Source: Flammeovirga aprica JL-4 (GTDB taxonomy: Bacteria; Bacteroidota; Bacteroidia; Cytophagales; Flammeovirgaceae). Taken from it: a DNA stretch of 41,090 nucleotides. Within the stretch, counting starts at the first letter, position 1; each line of letters starts with the position of its first letter. The notes beneath the pieces are model-generated. The model had not been told where the DNA came from. It did no database searches and saw only the letters and a program-made list of their open reading frames with translations. This document shows, in pieces, positions 1-9,141 of the stretch. The translations under genes and the position numbers were made by a program. The stretch is taken from NCBI RefSeq assembly GCF_012844305.1, contig NZ_JABANE010000079.1:1-41090 (forward strand), read 5' to 3'.

Positions 1-40
1 TCTATCAATAAAAAATAAAAAACCTTCAAAAATATACCGA

Positions 41-73
41 GAGGCTACATTTTAATGTAGCCTCTTTTTTTTT
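41..73 (+). terminator. Rho-independent terminator of an upstream gene
   Basis: A perfect 11-bp stem (41-51 with 54-64, two-base loop as drawn) is followed by nine T residues. It ends a rightward gene that lies almost entirely left of the window. A frame ending in TAA at 16-18 could be its last codons, but that is too short to support. Confidence 0.8.
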
Positions 74-149
74 AAGTGATAATTATAGTGTTGCAACATA
101 GTTTATATTATTTACAACACTCCTGAAAAGGACTAGGGGGTGGTAGTGG

Positions 150-157
150 TAAATTTG
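150..157 (+). promoter_or_regulatory. Candidate Bacteroidota -7 element (TAAATTTG)
   Basis: TAAATTTG fits the Bacteroidota -7 consensus TAnnTTTG and lies 42 bases before the ATG of the HTH membrane protein. No TTTG is present at the usual -33 distance, so only the -7 half is supported. Confidence 0.35.
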
Positions 158-199
158 TATCATAAACATTAGTAAAATGATGATTAACTAATAACTCTT

Positions 200-1327
200 A
201 TGAATTCGCTCAAAACAAAAAGTCCTTTAGTTAGGGATGTGTACGCTTTAAATGAAAACGATTTTTTTTCTAAAACACCTCTCGCTAATTGTGTATTAAA
301 AAATGAAATCTGTCTCATCGGTCATAAAGCTTTGGTCGTAATGACAGTGCTGTCTTCACTTCTGTTTTTAGTAAGTAAAACAGCTTCTACAGTTTTTATG
401 CCTTCGGTTATGATTGCTATGTTGCTTTTAGATGTACAGTTTATCAAGTACAAAAGGTACCACATGTCGAATCAGCTGAATGCAATTGCCATGACTTTCA
501 TGGGTGTATTTTTTACATTGGTAATACCATGTACTATGCTAGAGAGCTTCATTTTTATTGCAGCTATGGTATTAATGGTTTTCCAAAAAGAAAATGAGCT
601 AAGCGGTAAAACTATTTTTATGATTGCTTTTATTGTCTTTTTAATTATGCTTGCTAAAATATTATTTCCTGAAAAATTCTACATAGAGCTAGAAAACTGG
701 CAGGCATCGCTCTTTCATATTTCTACCCTTGTTGTGGTTTCTGGTATTATCTTCTTTACAATAAGAGTATATCAAAATCATTCGAGAACGGTCAAGCATG
801 AGGCTGAAAGTGAGAAGAATGAAATTTTGAAAAGTACTGAAAAGGAGATTGAGGCTCAGAAATTAGAACTCAGTCAGCAGAAGAAGGAGCTTGAAGATCA
901 ACTTTCGTTAACTCAAAATGATCTTGAAAGTATTAATGCCAATGTACTTGTGCAGATGAAAAACAAAGAGAAGGTATTGCAGCAACTTGAAGGGTTGTCA
1001 GGAAAAGGTGAGATGAAGAAGGAGCTTCAGAAAATTATTTTTGAATTAAGATCTCAGCTTGATACCGATAAAAAACTTCATACTTTACAAGGAAATATTA
1101 AAGACGTCAATGCAGAGTTTTCAGTTCGTTTAATTGAACAATATCCAGTGTTGACAAAAAATGATAGAGAATTATGTGCTTATATGAAATTGGGAATGTC
1201 TTCCAAAGAAATAGCACAGTTAAGAAATACGACTGCTAATGCAATCAATGTAGCAAAGTCTAGATTGAGAAAAAAAATGGGGTTATCTCACAATAAAGAG
1301 ATCGCCGAAAGGTTATATCAATTATAA
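200..1327 (+). CDS. Membrane protein with six TM helices, coiled coil and C-terminal LuxR-like HTH
   Basis: This is probably a membrane-tethered one-component transcription regulator. Six hydrophobic segments are visible at roughly residues 44-60, 63-83, 94-114, 115-129, 138-156 and 172-191. A Lys/Glu-rich coiled coil follows at about 195-265, then a helical linker, then a LuxR/GerE-like helix-turn-helix at about 321-362 containing MSSKEIAQ and SRLRKKMGL. No histidine kinase, receiver or soluble sensor domain is seen, so the signal would be sensed within or near the membrane. The last 70 residues closely resemble the C-terminus of the propeller regulator at 26637-29555. The gene stands alone between two terminators, so its target is not obvious. 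The start is the first in-frame ATG after the -7 element. The domain reading is confident; the regulatory role is inferred. Confidence 0.8.
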   Translation: MNSLKTKSPLVRDVYALNENDFFSKTPLANCVLKNEICLIGHKALVVMTVLSSLLFLVSKTASTVFMPSVMIAMLLLDVQFIKYKRYHMSNQLNAIAMTFMGVFFTLVIPCTMLESFIFIAAMVLMVFQKENELSGKTIFMIAFIVFLIMLAKILFPEKFYIELENWQASLFHISTLVVVSGIIFFTIRVYQNHSRTVKHEAESEKNEILKSTEKEIEAQKLELSQQKKELEDQLSLTQNDLESINANVLVQMKNKEKVLQQLEGLSGKGEMKKELQKIIFELRSQLDTDKKLHTLQGNIKDVNAEFSVRLIEQYPVLTKNDRELCAYMKLGMSSKEIAQLRNTTANAINVAKSRLRKKMGLSHNKEIAERLYQL

Positions 1328-1347
1328 TTTAGAGTATTTAATTATTA

Positions 1348-1377
1348 ATGCCCATCAAGTTTTGATGGGCATTTTTT
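1348..1377 (+). terminator. Rho-independent terminator
   Basis: An 11-bp perfect stem (1348-1358 with 1362-1372) with a 3-base loop leads into a T-rich tail. It closes the HTH membrane protein gene. It also lies just past the stop of the convergent transporter gene, but the left flank has no A-run, so termination from the minus strand would be weaker. Confidence 0.8.
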
Positions 1378-1382
1378 ATAAT

Positions 1383-2291
1383 CTAATGTTCTAAAACCGG
1401 TTTCTTTGATCTTATTTTCACACTGTTGATCAATAATCCAGTAATTACTAAGAGACCTCCGAATAATTGGGGTGTTACAATTTCTTCACCTAAAATAAAT
1501 GAGGCCGAGGCTCCAAATACAGGAACCAAATTCATAAATAATGCACTGGTTTCTGCTCCAATTTCTTTGATAGAAATAAACCAGAAAGCACCACATAAAG
1601 CTGTAGATAAAGCACCCATAAAAAATAATGCGGCCAGGTATTCTGTTTCTGTAGGAAAAATAAAATCTTCAAAGAAAACACTAAAGCCTATAAAACATAC
1701 ACAGGCCACCACAGTAACAAGGGTTGTTAGCCATAATGGTGCAAAACCACCTAAATACTTTTTAATGTATACATTGCCAAAAGAGAAGCTCAAGTTTGCA
1801 CATAAAATGTAAATATCCCCTTTTGAAAATGACAGATTGGTGATCACATTGATATCACCTTTTGAAAGGACGAATAAAATACCTAAAAAACCAAACATCA
1901 TGGCAATGACTTGTCTCAGGTTCAACCGTTGCCCAAGCATAGGAATTGAAATCAAGGCAGTGTTTAAAGGGGTCAGTCCTATAATCAACACGCCATTAAA
2001 AGCAGAGGTGTATTTCATGCCTTCTAAAAAGAGAATATTGTATACAAATGCACCGACTACACCAACAAAAACGATACTCTTCCATTTTGAAAAAGCAGCT
2101 TTTATATCCTTACTTGTAGGCTTTCTGAAATACATGATAAATACCAACAATAAAGCACCCAAAGTATATCTGTAAGTGCCAGTTAGCATAGCTGAAGTGT
2201 ATTGCAATGCCACTTGGGTAACATGGAAGTTAATGCCCCAAATGAAAGTTGTAAATACTAAAAAGAAATAATATTTATTGAATGCTCGCAC
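1383..2291 (-). CDS. EamA/DMT-family transporter
   Basis: This is a drug/metabolite-transporter superfamily permease of the inner membrane. Its 302 residues form about ten hydrophobic helices arranged as two tandem EamA repeats (about 8-142 and 158-292), the usual length for the family. Typical features are the early WGINFHVTQVAL segment and the glycine-rich motif GEEIVTPQLFGGLLVITGL in the last repeat. EamA proteins export amino acids, metabolites or toxic analogues, and the substrate cannot be read from sequence. It is divergent from the caspase-like gene (about 50-100 bp between starts) and stands as a single gene. The Met start is followed directly by a short basic stretch and the first helix, as expected. 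Confidence 0.9.
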   Translation of the reverse strand: MRAFNKYYFFLVFTTFIWGINFHVTQVALQYTSAMLTGTYRYTLGALLLVFIMYFRKPTSKDIKAAFSKWKSIVFVGVVGAFVYNILFLEGMKYTSAFNGVLIIGLTPLNTALISIPMLGQRLNLRQVIAMMFGFLGILFVLSKGDINVITNLSFSKGDIYILCANLSFSFGNVYIKKYLGGFAPLWLTTLVTVVACVCFIGFSVFFEDFIFPTETEYLAALFFMGALSTALCGAFWFISIKEIGAETSALFMNLVPVFGASASFILGEEIVTPQLFGGLLVITGLLINSVKIRSKKPVLEH

Positions 2292-2395
2292 AGTTAATTG
2301 AAAGTTGATGGAAGTTCATTTCCTCAAATATCGAAAAAATTAGCATGATTATAGTAATAATTAAGATATTCGTGAGCTCGTTTTATTTTATTATT

Positions 2396-3946
2396 ATGCT
2401 TTATAGATCAACTTATAAGAATCAGACTTCTCAAAAAGTCCTTTTTCTGCTATACATTTTATTTGCAAATATCACTATTTCAGTGGGTCAGACAGATAGA
2501 AGCATAGTGGTTAATCCGGCCTATGAGCACGAATTTCAGAAGGGTGTAAACTCTAAGAAGTATGCTTTGTTAGTAGGTACAGATGAATATGATAATTTTA
2601 CAATGCTAAATAATCCTATTCATGACGTGGAAGATATAGGAAAGGTACTTTCTGAAAAATATGGATTTACAATAAACATTTTAAGAAACCCAAGCTCCAA
2701 TCAATTGCTTTCAACTTTAAAAGAATATCGAAAGAAATTGAAGCGGAATGACCGTTTTCTGTTGTATATAGCAGGGCATGGCACCTACGATAATATTTTC
2801 TATAAAGAAGGTTTTTTAGTGATGAAAGAAACCAAAAATGAAACTGAGGACCCCAATTTATTAACCTACTTGCCTTTTCAACATGTTAAAAATATTGCCG
2901 ATAATCTTCCTTCACAACAAGTAATGTTGATGGTAGATGTTTGTTTTGGAGGAGCTTTTAATGAAAATATTCAGAGGAATAGAAGTGCGAGTAGTAGAAA
3001 TTATCATTGGAACGCAAATGTATTTCTACAAAAACAATTAAAAGATAAAGGGAGATTTGTATTAAGTTCTGGTAGACTGAATACTGTTCCTGATGGTGCT
3101 TTTGGTTCACATTCACCCTTTGCAAGAGATCTTATTAAAGCCTTAGAAGATAATGCTAGTGATAGTATTGTGACAGCTCAAAAGTTACAGCTTGAGCTAC
3201 TTACTTTATCTTCCAATCCAATTTTAGGTTATTTTGGTGAAACCAATGGAATGTCGGATTTCGTTTTCAAAGCGAGAAGTTCTTCATCAAAAGTAAATGA
3301 AAAGGAGAGGATTGACCTGCTTGTCAATATGTATTACGGTAATTTAAAAGAATTATCCCTTGAATTTTTTAAGCAACGATTTATCAATACAGTGGCTTTA
3401 CAAAAAATTGCAGATGAGTTTCATGATATGGCAAAAAATGGAAATGTTGAGGCCTCTTTTTGGGTAGCCTATATGAATCATCGTGGACATGGTATCCGAT
3501 TAGATGCTAATGAAAAGAACCGTTTTATTCAATTGGCTTATGATACTTTTTATACTGAACATTTTGAGAATATGAATGATGAGCATATTCTATTACTGAC
3601 GATGTTGCAATCAGAAGGAATGATGAAAATTGAAAATCATTACAGACTTCAAAATCAAATCACATCCTCATTGAGTGAAGAGCATCCGATCAGTTATTAT
3701 TATGCTGGCAGGTATTGTTTAAAACAGTCTAAGTTAAAACATGCATATGTTAATTTGTTAAAAGGAGCCAAAAAAGGAAATGCTTTTTGTCAGTTTGAGT
3801 TATCTTTTCTGATATATAGAGAGAAAGATAAGTTAGAAAATTTAGGTTATACTGATCTTAATTATAAAGATTGGCTTTTAGAAGCAAGTCGAAATGGTTT
3901 GAGAAAAGCTACTGATGTAATGAACTCTCAAGGTATAACTGAATAA
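2396..3946 (+). CDS. Exported caspase-like (peptidase C14) protein with Sel1/TPR-like tail
   Basis: A clan CD caspase-fold (orthocaspase/C14) protein of 516 residues. An N-terminal Sec-type signal runs to about VGQ at residue 32. The p20-like domain spans about 55-290: KYALLVGTDEYDN opens the fold, the catalytic His sits in AGHG (His128) and the catalytic Cys in DVCFGG (Cys183). The dyad is therefore intact. The rest (about 310-516) is helical, with Sel1/TPR-like patches (NVEASFWVAYMNHRGHG; KGAKKGNAFCQFELSFL), probably for protein contacts. An upstream ATG at 2345 would add 17 hydrophobic residues; the start at 2396 is preferred because it leaves a normal signal peptide. C14 proteins cleave after basic or acidic residues depending on subfamily, so specificity and substrate are unknown. 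No partner gene is adjacent. Confidence 0.82.
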   Translation: MLYRSTYKNQTSQKVLFLLYILFANITISVGQTDRSIVVNPAYEHEFQKGVNSKKYALLVGTDEYDNFTMLNNPIHDVEDIGKVLSEKYGFTINILRNPSSNQLLSTLKEYRKKLKRNDRFLLYIAGHGTYDNIFYKEGFLVMKETKNETEDPNLLTYLPFQHVKNIADNLPSQQVMLMVDVCFGGAFNENIQRNRSASSRNYHWNANVFLQKQLKDKGRFVLSSGRLNTVPDGAFGSHSPFARDLIKALEDNASDSIVTAQKLQLELLTLSSNPILGYFGETNGMSDFVFKARSSSSKVNEKERIDLLVNMYYGNLKELSLEFFKQRFINTVALQKIADEFHDMAKNGNVEASFWVAYMNHRGHGIRLDANEKNRFIQLAYDTFYTEHFENMNDEHILLLTMLQSEGMMKIENHYRLQNQITSSLSEEHPISYYYAGRYCLKQSKLKHAYVNLLKGAKKGNAFCQFELSFLIYREKDKLENLGYTDLNYKDWLLEASRNGLRKATDVMNSQGITE

Positions 3947-3950
3947 AAAT

Positions 3951-4002
3951 AAAAATGGAACTGCTTATGATAAAATTCTCAATGGCAGTTCCATTTTTTT
4001 TT
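3951..4002. terminator. Bidirectional terminator between convergent genes
   Basis: A 9-bp GC-containing stem (3956-3964 with 3985-3993) is extended by A/T pairing and carries a 20-base loop. It has an A-run on its left and a ten-T run on its right. It can end both the caspase-like gene and the convergent helicase gene. Confidence 0.8.
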
Positions 4003-4008
4003 TACGGT

Positions 4009-5934
4009 TTAATACATCAATTCAAAAGCACTTCTGTAAGCTCCAATTTCTTGTGTGTAATCCACAAATTTTTTATAGAATTTATGCCTGCATATGGTAC
4101 TTGAATCACCAATGACCACAAGTTTTTTACGTGCTCTAGTCATTGCCACGTTCATCCTTTTGGTGTTTTGAAGAAATCCAATAGTTCCTTCCTCATTAGA
4201 GCGTACAAGGCTAATGTATATAATATCTCTTTCTTGCCCTTGGAAAGAATCCACTGTATTTATATTGATTTTATTTTTGATATTTTCAGAAAAATCAAGG
4301 TGATAGAGTGTGTTTTTCAGTTCCTTTAGTTGAGCTTTATATGGAGTAATCACACCGATATTCTGTACTTCATCAAATTTCTTTAATTGTTGTATTTCTG
4401 TGAAATAAGCAGTCATATGTTTCTGAACAATATCAGCCTCTTCAAGGTTGCTCGTGCTCAACGATTCAGGATCAGTGAAATCATGAAAACCTGTACCGGC
4501 AGTATCAACAAATTCTAAAGGTAGATCACCTTCAAAAATTAGATGGTCTTTTACATTTTCATTGGCAATCAGACTGTTTTTATAGAAGAATTCAGAAGAG
4601 AAATTCATTATCTTCTCATTCATCCTATATTGTTCCTGAAGCATTACGTCCACTTTTTTTGAAGTTATCAATTGTTCAAACAAAGTGGTTTCAAGTCCTT
4701 CTTTTGCTGCTTTTATGGATTTAATAGTAGGAGGGAGTTGTTGATGATCACCGGCTAATATAATCTGGTCAGCTCTCTGAATTGGGATCCATGTTGCCGC
4801 TTCTAAACCTTGTCCAGCTTCATCAATATACACAGTAGAAAATCTTTTGCCCCTTAAAACTTGAGTAGAAGAGCCTACCAGAGTACATGCAATTACTTGA
4901 GCTTTATCTATAATGTCATTGGCTATATAATCAGAAAGTTCACGGATTTCTTTCCTTAGTTTATTGGCTTCACCCCAAAGCATTCTTCTTTCCTCACGTT
5001 CCTCTTTTCCAAAATTACGTTTGTACTTTTGAGCTGCATTTCGGTATTGACTTTCCTGCTGTTTTACTGCTTTCAGTTCTTTATAGCGGATGTGTTTAGT
5101 TGTTTTTACATCGATAGTTTGTTGTAAAATAGTATCTGTAATTCTAGCAGGATGACCTAATCGGACTACATTAATCTTTTTCTCTACCAATTTTTCAGTC
5201 AGTAAATCAACAGCAGCATTACTAGGAGCACAGACTAATACTTGATCTGTATCTTTTAAATTTTGAATGATACATTGAATAATAGTGGTTGTTTTACCAG
5301 TACCTGGAGGTCCGTGAATTATAGCTACATCTTCAGCAGACAACACGTTCATTAATGCCTTATTCTGACTTTCATTTAAGTAGGGGATATTGTATTCATA
5401 AATGGATCTGAATTTGGCTTCACGTTCACCAAAAAATATATTTTTATGTTTTTGCAATGTCGGATCTTCACTATTTAAGCATAAAGTGATGGCCCTTTCC
5501 ATTTCTTTGTATGTACTTTCATCAAATAATAATTGAATGCCTAACTGTCCGTCATTGATCCAATCCGGAGCATCATCAGCATTCAAAGTTATGGTCATTG
5601 TATTCTTTTTGACATAATTGACTACTGCTTTTACATTCTCTGTATGTTCTTCGTTCTTTCCTGCAGTAGAAAATAAAGAAATACTTTTTCCTGATTGGAA
5701 AACATGACTTTCTGTATGATTTTCATTTCGAGTGACTTCAATAATGATACGGTCCCCGGCATCAAAAGAAGTTTTCTGGAGTTGAACTGGGTGCCAGCAG
5801 ATTCCTCTCTTCCTTCTTTCTTCAATTGAAGTATCGCTCATTAATTTTTTGTACTGTTCTAAGTCTTCCTTCCTCTCTAACTGAAGTAACTCAAGTTGTT
5901 TTTTAAAGTGTTCTTTGATCTGGTCTTTATTCAT
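4009..5934 (-). CDS. SF1B DNA/RNA helicase, IGHMBP2/UPF1-like
   Basis: An ATP-dependent superfamily 1 helicase of the UPF1/IGHMBP2/Dna2 group, 641 residues. An N-terminal OB/stalk-like region (about 1-180) precedes the motor. Motif I is GPPGTGKT (208-215), motif II is DEAGQ (371-375), motif III is GDHQQLPPT (395-403), motif IV is QYRMN (435-439), motif V is TVDSFQGQE (560-568) and motif VI is MTRARKKLVVIGD (598-610). All catalytic motifs are intact. A charged helical insert between Ia and II (about 285-340) matches the stalk of this family. Family members unwind DNA or RNA in repair or RNP remodelling; the bacterial role is not established. The gene is a single transcription unit, sharing a terminator with the convergent caspase-like gene. 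Confidence 0.92.
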   Translation of the reverse strand: MNKDQIKEHFKKQLELLQLERKEDLEQYKKLMSDTSIEERRKRGICWHPVQLQKTSFDAGDRIIIEVTRNENHTESHVFQSGKSISLFSTAGKNEEHTENVKAVVNYVKKNTMTITLNADDAPDWINDGQLGIQLLFDESTYKEMERAITLCLNSEDPTLQKHKNIFFGEREAKFRSIYEYNIPYLNESQNKALMNVLSAEDVAIIHGPPGTGKTTTIIQCIIQNLKDTDQVLVCAPSNAAVDLLTEKLVEKKINVVRLGHPARITDTILQQTIDVKTTKHIRYKELKAVKQQESQYRNAAQKYKRNFGKEEREERRMLWGEANKLRKEIRELSDYIANDIIDKAQVIACTLVGSSTQVLRGKRFSTVYIDEAGQGLEAATWIPIQRADQIILAGDHQQLPPTIKSIKAAKEGLETTLFEQLITSKKVDVMLQEQYRMNEKIMNFSSEFFYKNSLIANENVKDHLIFEGDLPLEFVDTAGTGFHDFTDPESLSTSNLEEADIVQKHMTAYFTEIQQLKKFDEVQNIGVITPYKAQLKELKNTLYHLDFSENIKNKININTVDSFQGQERDIIYISLVRSNEEGTIGFLQNTKRMNVAMTRARKKLVVIGDSSTICRHKFYKKFVDYTQEIGAYRSAFELMY

Positions 5935-6296
5935 ATTGTCCTTTTTTATCTAATCTACATAAATGATTTAGATTTTTTTGAAAAAATTATGAATTCATGC
6001 AACCCTTTTAAATTGCACGTGTCTTTAAAAGTGAAAATAGTAATTATTGTAATATTCGTACGATAATGAACAAGTGTGTTCAATGGTGTTACAGAATGGT
6101 AGTCTGTTTTAACGAATTTATAATTTTTACGGTGATTTGTTTGGGATTTTAAAATTGAACATCTATAATTGAATTAATTATTAAAGAATGTGAAACTTAA
6201 CAAGCTTCCAGTTAAGTATTTAACATTCAACTAAATCTGTAATCTGTTCATAAGAACAGCGATTAACTATAAGTGTCAAATTATATTATACAATCT
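5935..6296. other. 362-bp divergent promoter region
   Basis: This AT-rich region separates the helicase (minus) from the receptor gene (plus). No gene or full TTTG/TAnnTTTG promoter was recognised. Two short inverted repeats are present: 5952-5957 with 5969-5974 on the helicase side, and 6244-6249 with 6254-6259 on the receptor side. Confidence 0.5.
6241..6264 (+). promoter_or_regulatory. Inverted repeat before the receptor gene
   Basis: CTGTTC-ATAA-GAACAG (6244-6259) is a perfect 6-bp inverted repeat. Flanking AATC and GATT extend it with one bulged C. It lies 32 bases before the preferred ATG and could be an operator or a leader hairpin. Confidence 0.35.
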
Positions 6297-8696
6297 ATGA
6301 AGACTTCTACACTCGTATGTGCATATATTACGTTTATATGCTTAATTTTTACGTCGTTTACATCACTGGCCAACGAGCCATTAGCCAAAGGAACGGTGAA
6401 AGGCCGTTTAATTGATCAAGAAAATAATAATCCTGTTGGCTATGCATCAATTGCATTATTAGATGCAGACAAAAAATCAATTACCGGAGTATTATCAGAT
6501 GATAATGGAGAGTTTACGCTTACCAAAGTACCGTTAGGAAAATACAATTTGGTGGTTCAATTTATTGGTTATGAAAATTATATTGAGGAAATAGAATTGA
6601 CGCCCAAAAAATCAAAATTAGAACTAGGTGAAATTGTTTTGGTATCTTCAGTTGAACAATTGGATGAGGTTGAAATTACAGGTGAAAAATCTTTTATCGA
6701 AAACAGAATCGATAAGAAAGTGATCAATGTGAGTGAAGCAATGATTGCCGATGGTAATTCTACTTCAGAAATCTTAAATACATTACCCGAGGTCAACGTT
6801 GGTGCTGATGGTACAATCTCTTTGAGAGGAGATACCAATGTAAGAGTACTTTTGGATGGTAAACCTTCTCAGATGGACATCAATCAAATCTTACAATCAC
6901 TTCCTGCTGATGCCGTAGACAAAATTGAAGTTATTACAAACCCTTCTTCTAAATATGATCCAGATGGTCTTTCAGGGATCATCAACGTGATCACGAAAAA
7001 GGATGCCATGAAAGGTTTCAATGGTAACTTGAGTTTGAATGCAGGTACAAATAATAAATATTCGGGCTTTATTGGTTTGAATTACCGAGTTAAAAAGCTC
7101 AACTTTTTTGCTCAGTCATATATGAGTAGCAATGAATGGGATAACACACGTCAGCTGAATCGAGATTATACAGACATCACTTTGAACGATTTAAGACAAA
7201 GTGAGAAAATCAATGATGATAATGGATTTAGAAATGTACGTGCAGGGATGGATTACTTCTGGGATTCAACAAATACTTCAACTATTGCTTACGAACGATG
7301 GAGATGGGAATCGGATGCTTTTTCAGAGTATACCAATGAATATATGGACGGGGAGGATGTTGTGAGAAGAACTTTTCAACTAGGTCAAAATTATAATCTT
7401 GCTCAAGGGGATCAGTTTAACCTAAACCATAGAAAAGAGTTTGGAAAAGGAAATTTAGAAATTGATTTATTCGCCAATATTGGTGAAGCAGATATCATTC
7501 CTCAAAACGCTGAAAAAGTAGGGAATGGGGCATGGCAAGAAATCAGTAGAAATAACAACTCAGCCAATTGGTTCTTCAGTCAAATGGCAGTAGACTATGA
7601 TCAACAGATCAATGATAAGTCCTCATTCGAAATAGGATATAAAGGACAAATGACAGATGCTGAAATGAGAGTTCAAAGTATCAATTTTACTTCAGATGAT
7701 ACTTTATCTTATACTTACCCTTATCAGGAACAAGTACACGCGGCATACGGATCATACTCTTTGCAATTAGGAAATACAAGAATCAAGGCAGGTTTAAGAG
7801 CTGAATCAGCATTTATGGAAGGTAAAATTACCAACTCATCTATTGCAGATACCACTTATACTATAGATTACCAATCCTTATTCCCTTCATTACATATTCA
7901 ACATAAATTGGGAGAGAAAAATACAGTAGGGATTAGCTATAGTAGAAGAATTAAAAGACCGAATGTGATGCAGTTACTTCCAATTGAGATGTCATCGAAT
8001 CCTCAAAGTGTAATGAGAGGTAACCCTGGTCTTCAACCTTCTTATACTAATTCGATGGAATTGTCATATGGCTATATGGGAGGTGCATTTAGTGTAAATA
8101 CCGCATTGTATATGAGACATTCTACAAATATCATAAGAGAAATTGTGGAGTATGATGAGGATCGAGACCTTACGGTTGTAACTTACAAAAACTTGGGAGA
8201 ATCAATGACTGGTGGAGTTTCAGTATCGTCTAATTATAATATGACAAAATGGTGGGAATGGAACGGTTCTGTAGATTTATATTACTTAGATATTCAGGAT
8301 GAAAACGAAGAATATACGATACCAGTAGATAATAATCCTATTAACTGGTCTGCAAAATTGAGTGCTAAAGTAACTCCAATCAAGACGCTGACCGTTCAAT
8401 TGATGGGTAGATACACAGCAAAAAATTATGATGCTCAACGTATCACAGATCCACAATATTCAATGGATTTAGCCATTAAAAAATCTATCTTAAACCATAA
8501 GGGTAATTTAAGTTTCAAGATCAACAACTTACTTTACAGCGGAGAGCAAAAAACAGCTTATGGTAATGGTTTTGTTGAAATGGCAGACTTCCAGCAAGAA
8601 AATCCTGTTTACAGATTATCCTTTTCTTATGCCTTTGGAGGACAATTCCAAGGTCGTCAGAAAAGAAAATTACAATCTAGTGGAGGAGGACTATAG
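6297..8696 (+). CDS. TonB-dependent-receptor-like outer membrane beta-barrel protein
   Basis: An outer membrane receptor of the CarboxypepD_reg / plug / OMP_b-brl family, 799 residues. A signal peptide (residues 1 to about 26) is followed by a carboxypeptidase-regulatory-like domain (about 30-112, GTVKGRLIDQENNNPVGYAS). A plug domain follows at about 130-240 (EILNTLPEVNVG; VLLDGKPSQM; KIEVITNPSSKYDPDGLSG; IINVITKKD). The remainder is a barrel rich in alternating aromatic strands, ending FSYAFGGQFQGR with a short basic tail. A GTG at 6273 would add eight residues in front of the signal peptide, so the ATG at 6297 is preferred. There is no SusD-like partner, which argues against a glycan-uptake SusC; the ligand is unknown. 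The gene is monocistronic, between a long promoter region and a strong terminator. Confidence 0.88.
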   Translation: MKTSTLVCAYITFICLIFTSFTSLANEPLAKGTVKGRLIDQENNNPVGYASIALLDADKKSITGVLSDDNGEFTLTKVPLGKYNLVVQFIGYENYIEEIELTPKKSKLELGEIVLVSSVEQLDEVEITGEKSFIENRIDKKVINVSEAMIADGNSTSEILNTLPEVNVGADGTISLRGDTNVRVLLDGKPSQMDINQILQSLPADAVDKIEVITNPSSKYDPDGLSGIINVITKKDAMKGFNGNLSLNAGTNNKYSGFIGLNYRVKKLNFFAQSYMSSNEWDNTRQLNRDYTDITLNDLRQSEKINDDNGFRNVRAGMDYFWDSTNTSTIAYERWRWESDAFSEYTNEYMDGEDVVRRTFQLGQNYNLAQGDQFNLNHRKEFGKGNLEIDLFANIGEADIIPQNAEKVGNGAWQEISRNNNSANWFFSQMAVDYDQQINDKSSFEIGYKGQMTDAEMRVQSINFTSDDTLSYTYPYQEQVHAAYGSYSLQLGNTRIKAGLRAESAFMEGKITNSSIADTTYTIDYQSLFPSLHIQHKLGEKNTVGISYSRRIKRPNVMQLLPIEMSSNPQSVMRGNPGLQPSYTNSMELSYGYMGGAFSVNTALYMRHSTNIIREIVEYDEDRDLTVVTYKNLGESMTGGVSVSSNYNMTKWWEWNGSVDLYYLDIQDENEEYTIPVDNNPINWSAKLSAKVTPIKTLTVQLMGRYTAKNYDAQRITDPQYSMDLAIKKSILNHKGNLSFKINNLLYSGEQKTAYGNGFVEMADFQQENPVYRLSFSYAFGGQFQGRQKRKLQSSGGGL

Positions 8697-8728
8697 TAGG
8701 AATTCATAGATAATAGTATAAATAAAGT

Positions 8729-8763
8729 AATGCTACCCGACGTTTGTTGGGTAGCATTCTTTA
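8729..8763 (+). terminator. Terminator hairpin of the receptor gene
   Basis: A 13-bp stem (8729-8741 with 8746-8758, one G-T pair) with a GTTT loop and a short T-rich tail. It lies between the receptor gene and the convergent rhodanese gene. Confidence 0.7.
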
Positions 8764-8771
8764 TAATCTAT

Positions 8772-9074
8772 TTATTTCAAACTGGTCCATCCGCCAGCAT
8801 TGTGTACTTCTTTCACTCCAGCTTTTTTTATTTTTGAAATAGCATTAGAAGCTCTGATTCCTGATTTGCAACAAACCACTAAAGGCTCACCTAATTTTAA
8901 AATTTCAGGCATTCTTTTACTTACTTGATCTAGAGGAATATTAATAGAGCCTTTATAATGACCTGAAGAAAATTCCCCAGTTGATCTAACATCTAATACT
9001 TTTGCCCCGTTGGCAACTAATTCATTGTAATTTACTTTAGGACCAAGGCCGAATAATTTTCTCAAAAATTCCAT
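8772..9074 (-). CDS. Single-domain rhodanese-like protein
   Basis: A 100-residue cytosolic rhodanese homology domain, which normally transfers or carries sulfane sulfur. The signature VLDVRSTGEFSSGHYKGSIN (27-46) and the active-site loop CKSGIR (Cys69 to Arg74, the C-X4-R form) are intact, and a second Cys (68) precedes the catalytic one. The C-terminal HNAGGWTSLK is typical of the family. No signal peptide is present. It lies 67 bp downstream of the Crp/Fnr gene on the same strand with no terminator between them, so the two are probably co-transcribed. Such pairs suggest sulfur or redox control, but that link is inferred here. Confidence 0.9.
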   Translation of the reverse strand: MEFLRKLFGLGPKVNYNELVANGAKVLDVRSTGEFSSGHYKGSINIPLDQVSKRMPEILKLGEPLVVCCKSGIRASNAISKIKKAGVKEVHNAGGWTSLK

Positions 9075-9141
9075 AGCGTATTTTTTTAATTTGATGATAC
9101 TACAAAGTTACAGAAATGCTTCTACTGCTATGTGATAAATG

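Noticed and set aside
1426..2175. Two open frames of over 110 codons antisense to the EamA transporter
   Set aside because: Their translations are low-complexity and Asn/Lys/Pro-rich with no family resemblance, while the minus strand encodes a complete ten-helix transporter.
5952..5981. Hairpin plus T-run in the helicase upstream region, looking like a rightward terminator
   Set aside because: The stem is only 6 bp of mostly A/T with an 11-base loop and no rightward gene ends there.
6273..6296. GTG start for the outer membrane receptor
   Set aside because: It would put eight residues in front of a normal Sec signal peptide; the ATG at 6297 fits better.
6297..8696. SusC-type glycan importer
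   Set aside because: No SusD gene is adjacent, the length is about 800 rather than about 1000 residues, and the plug/barrel pattern is of the OMP_b-brl group.
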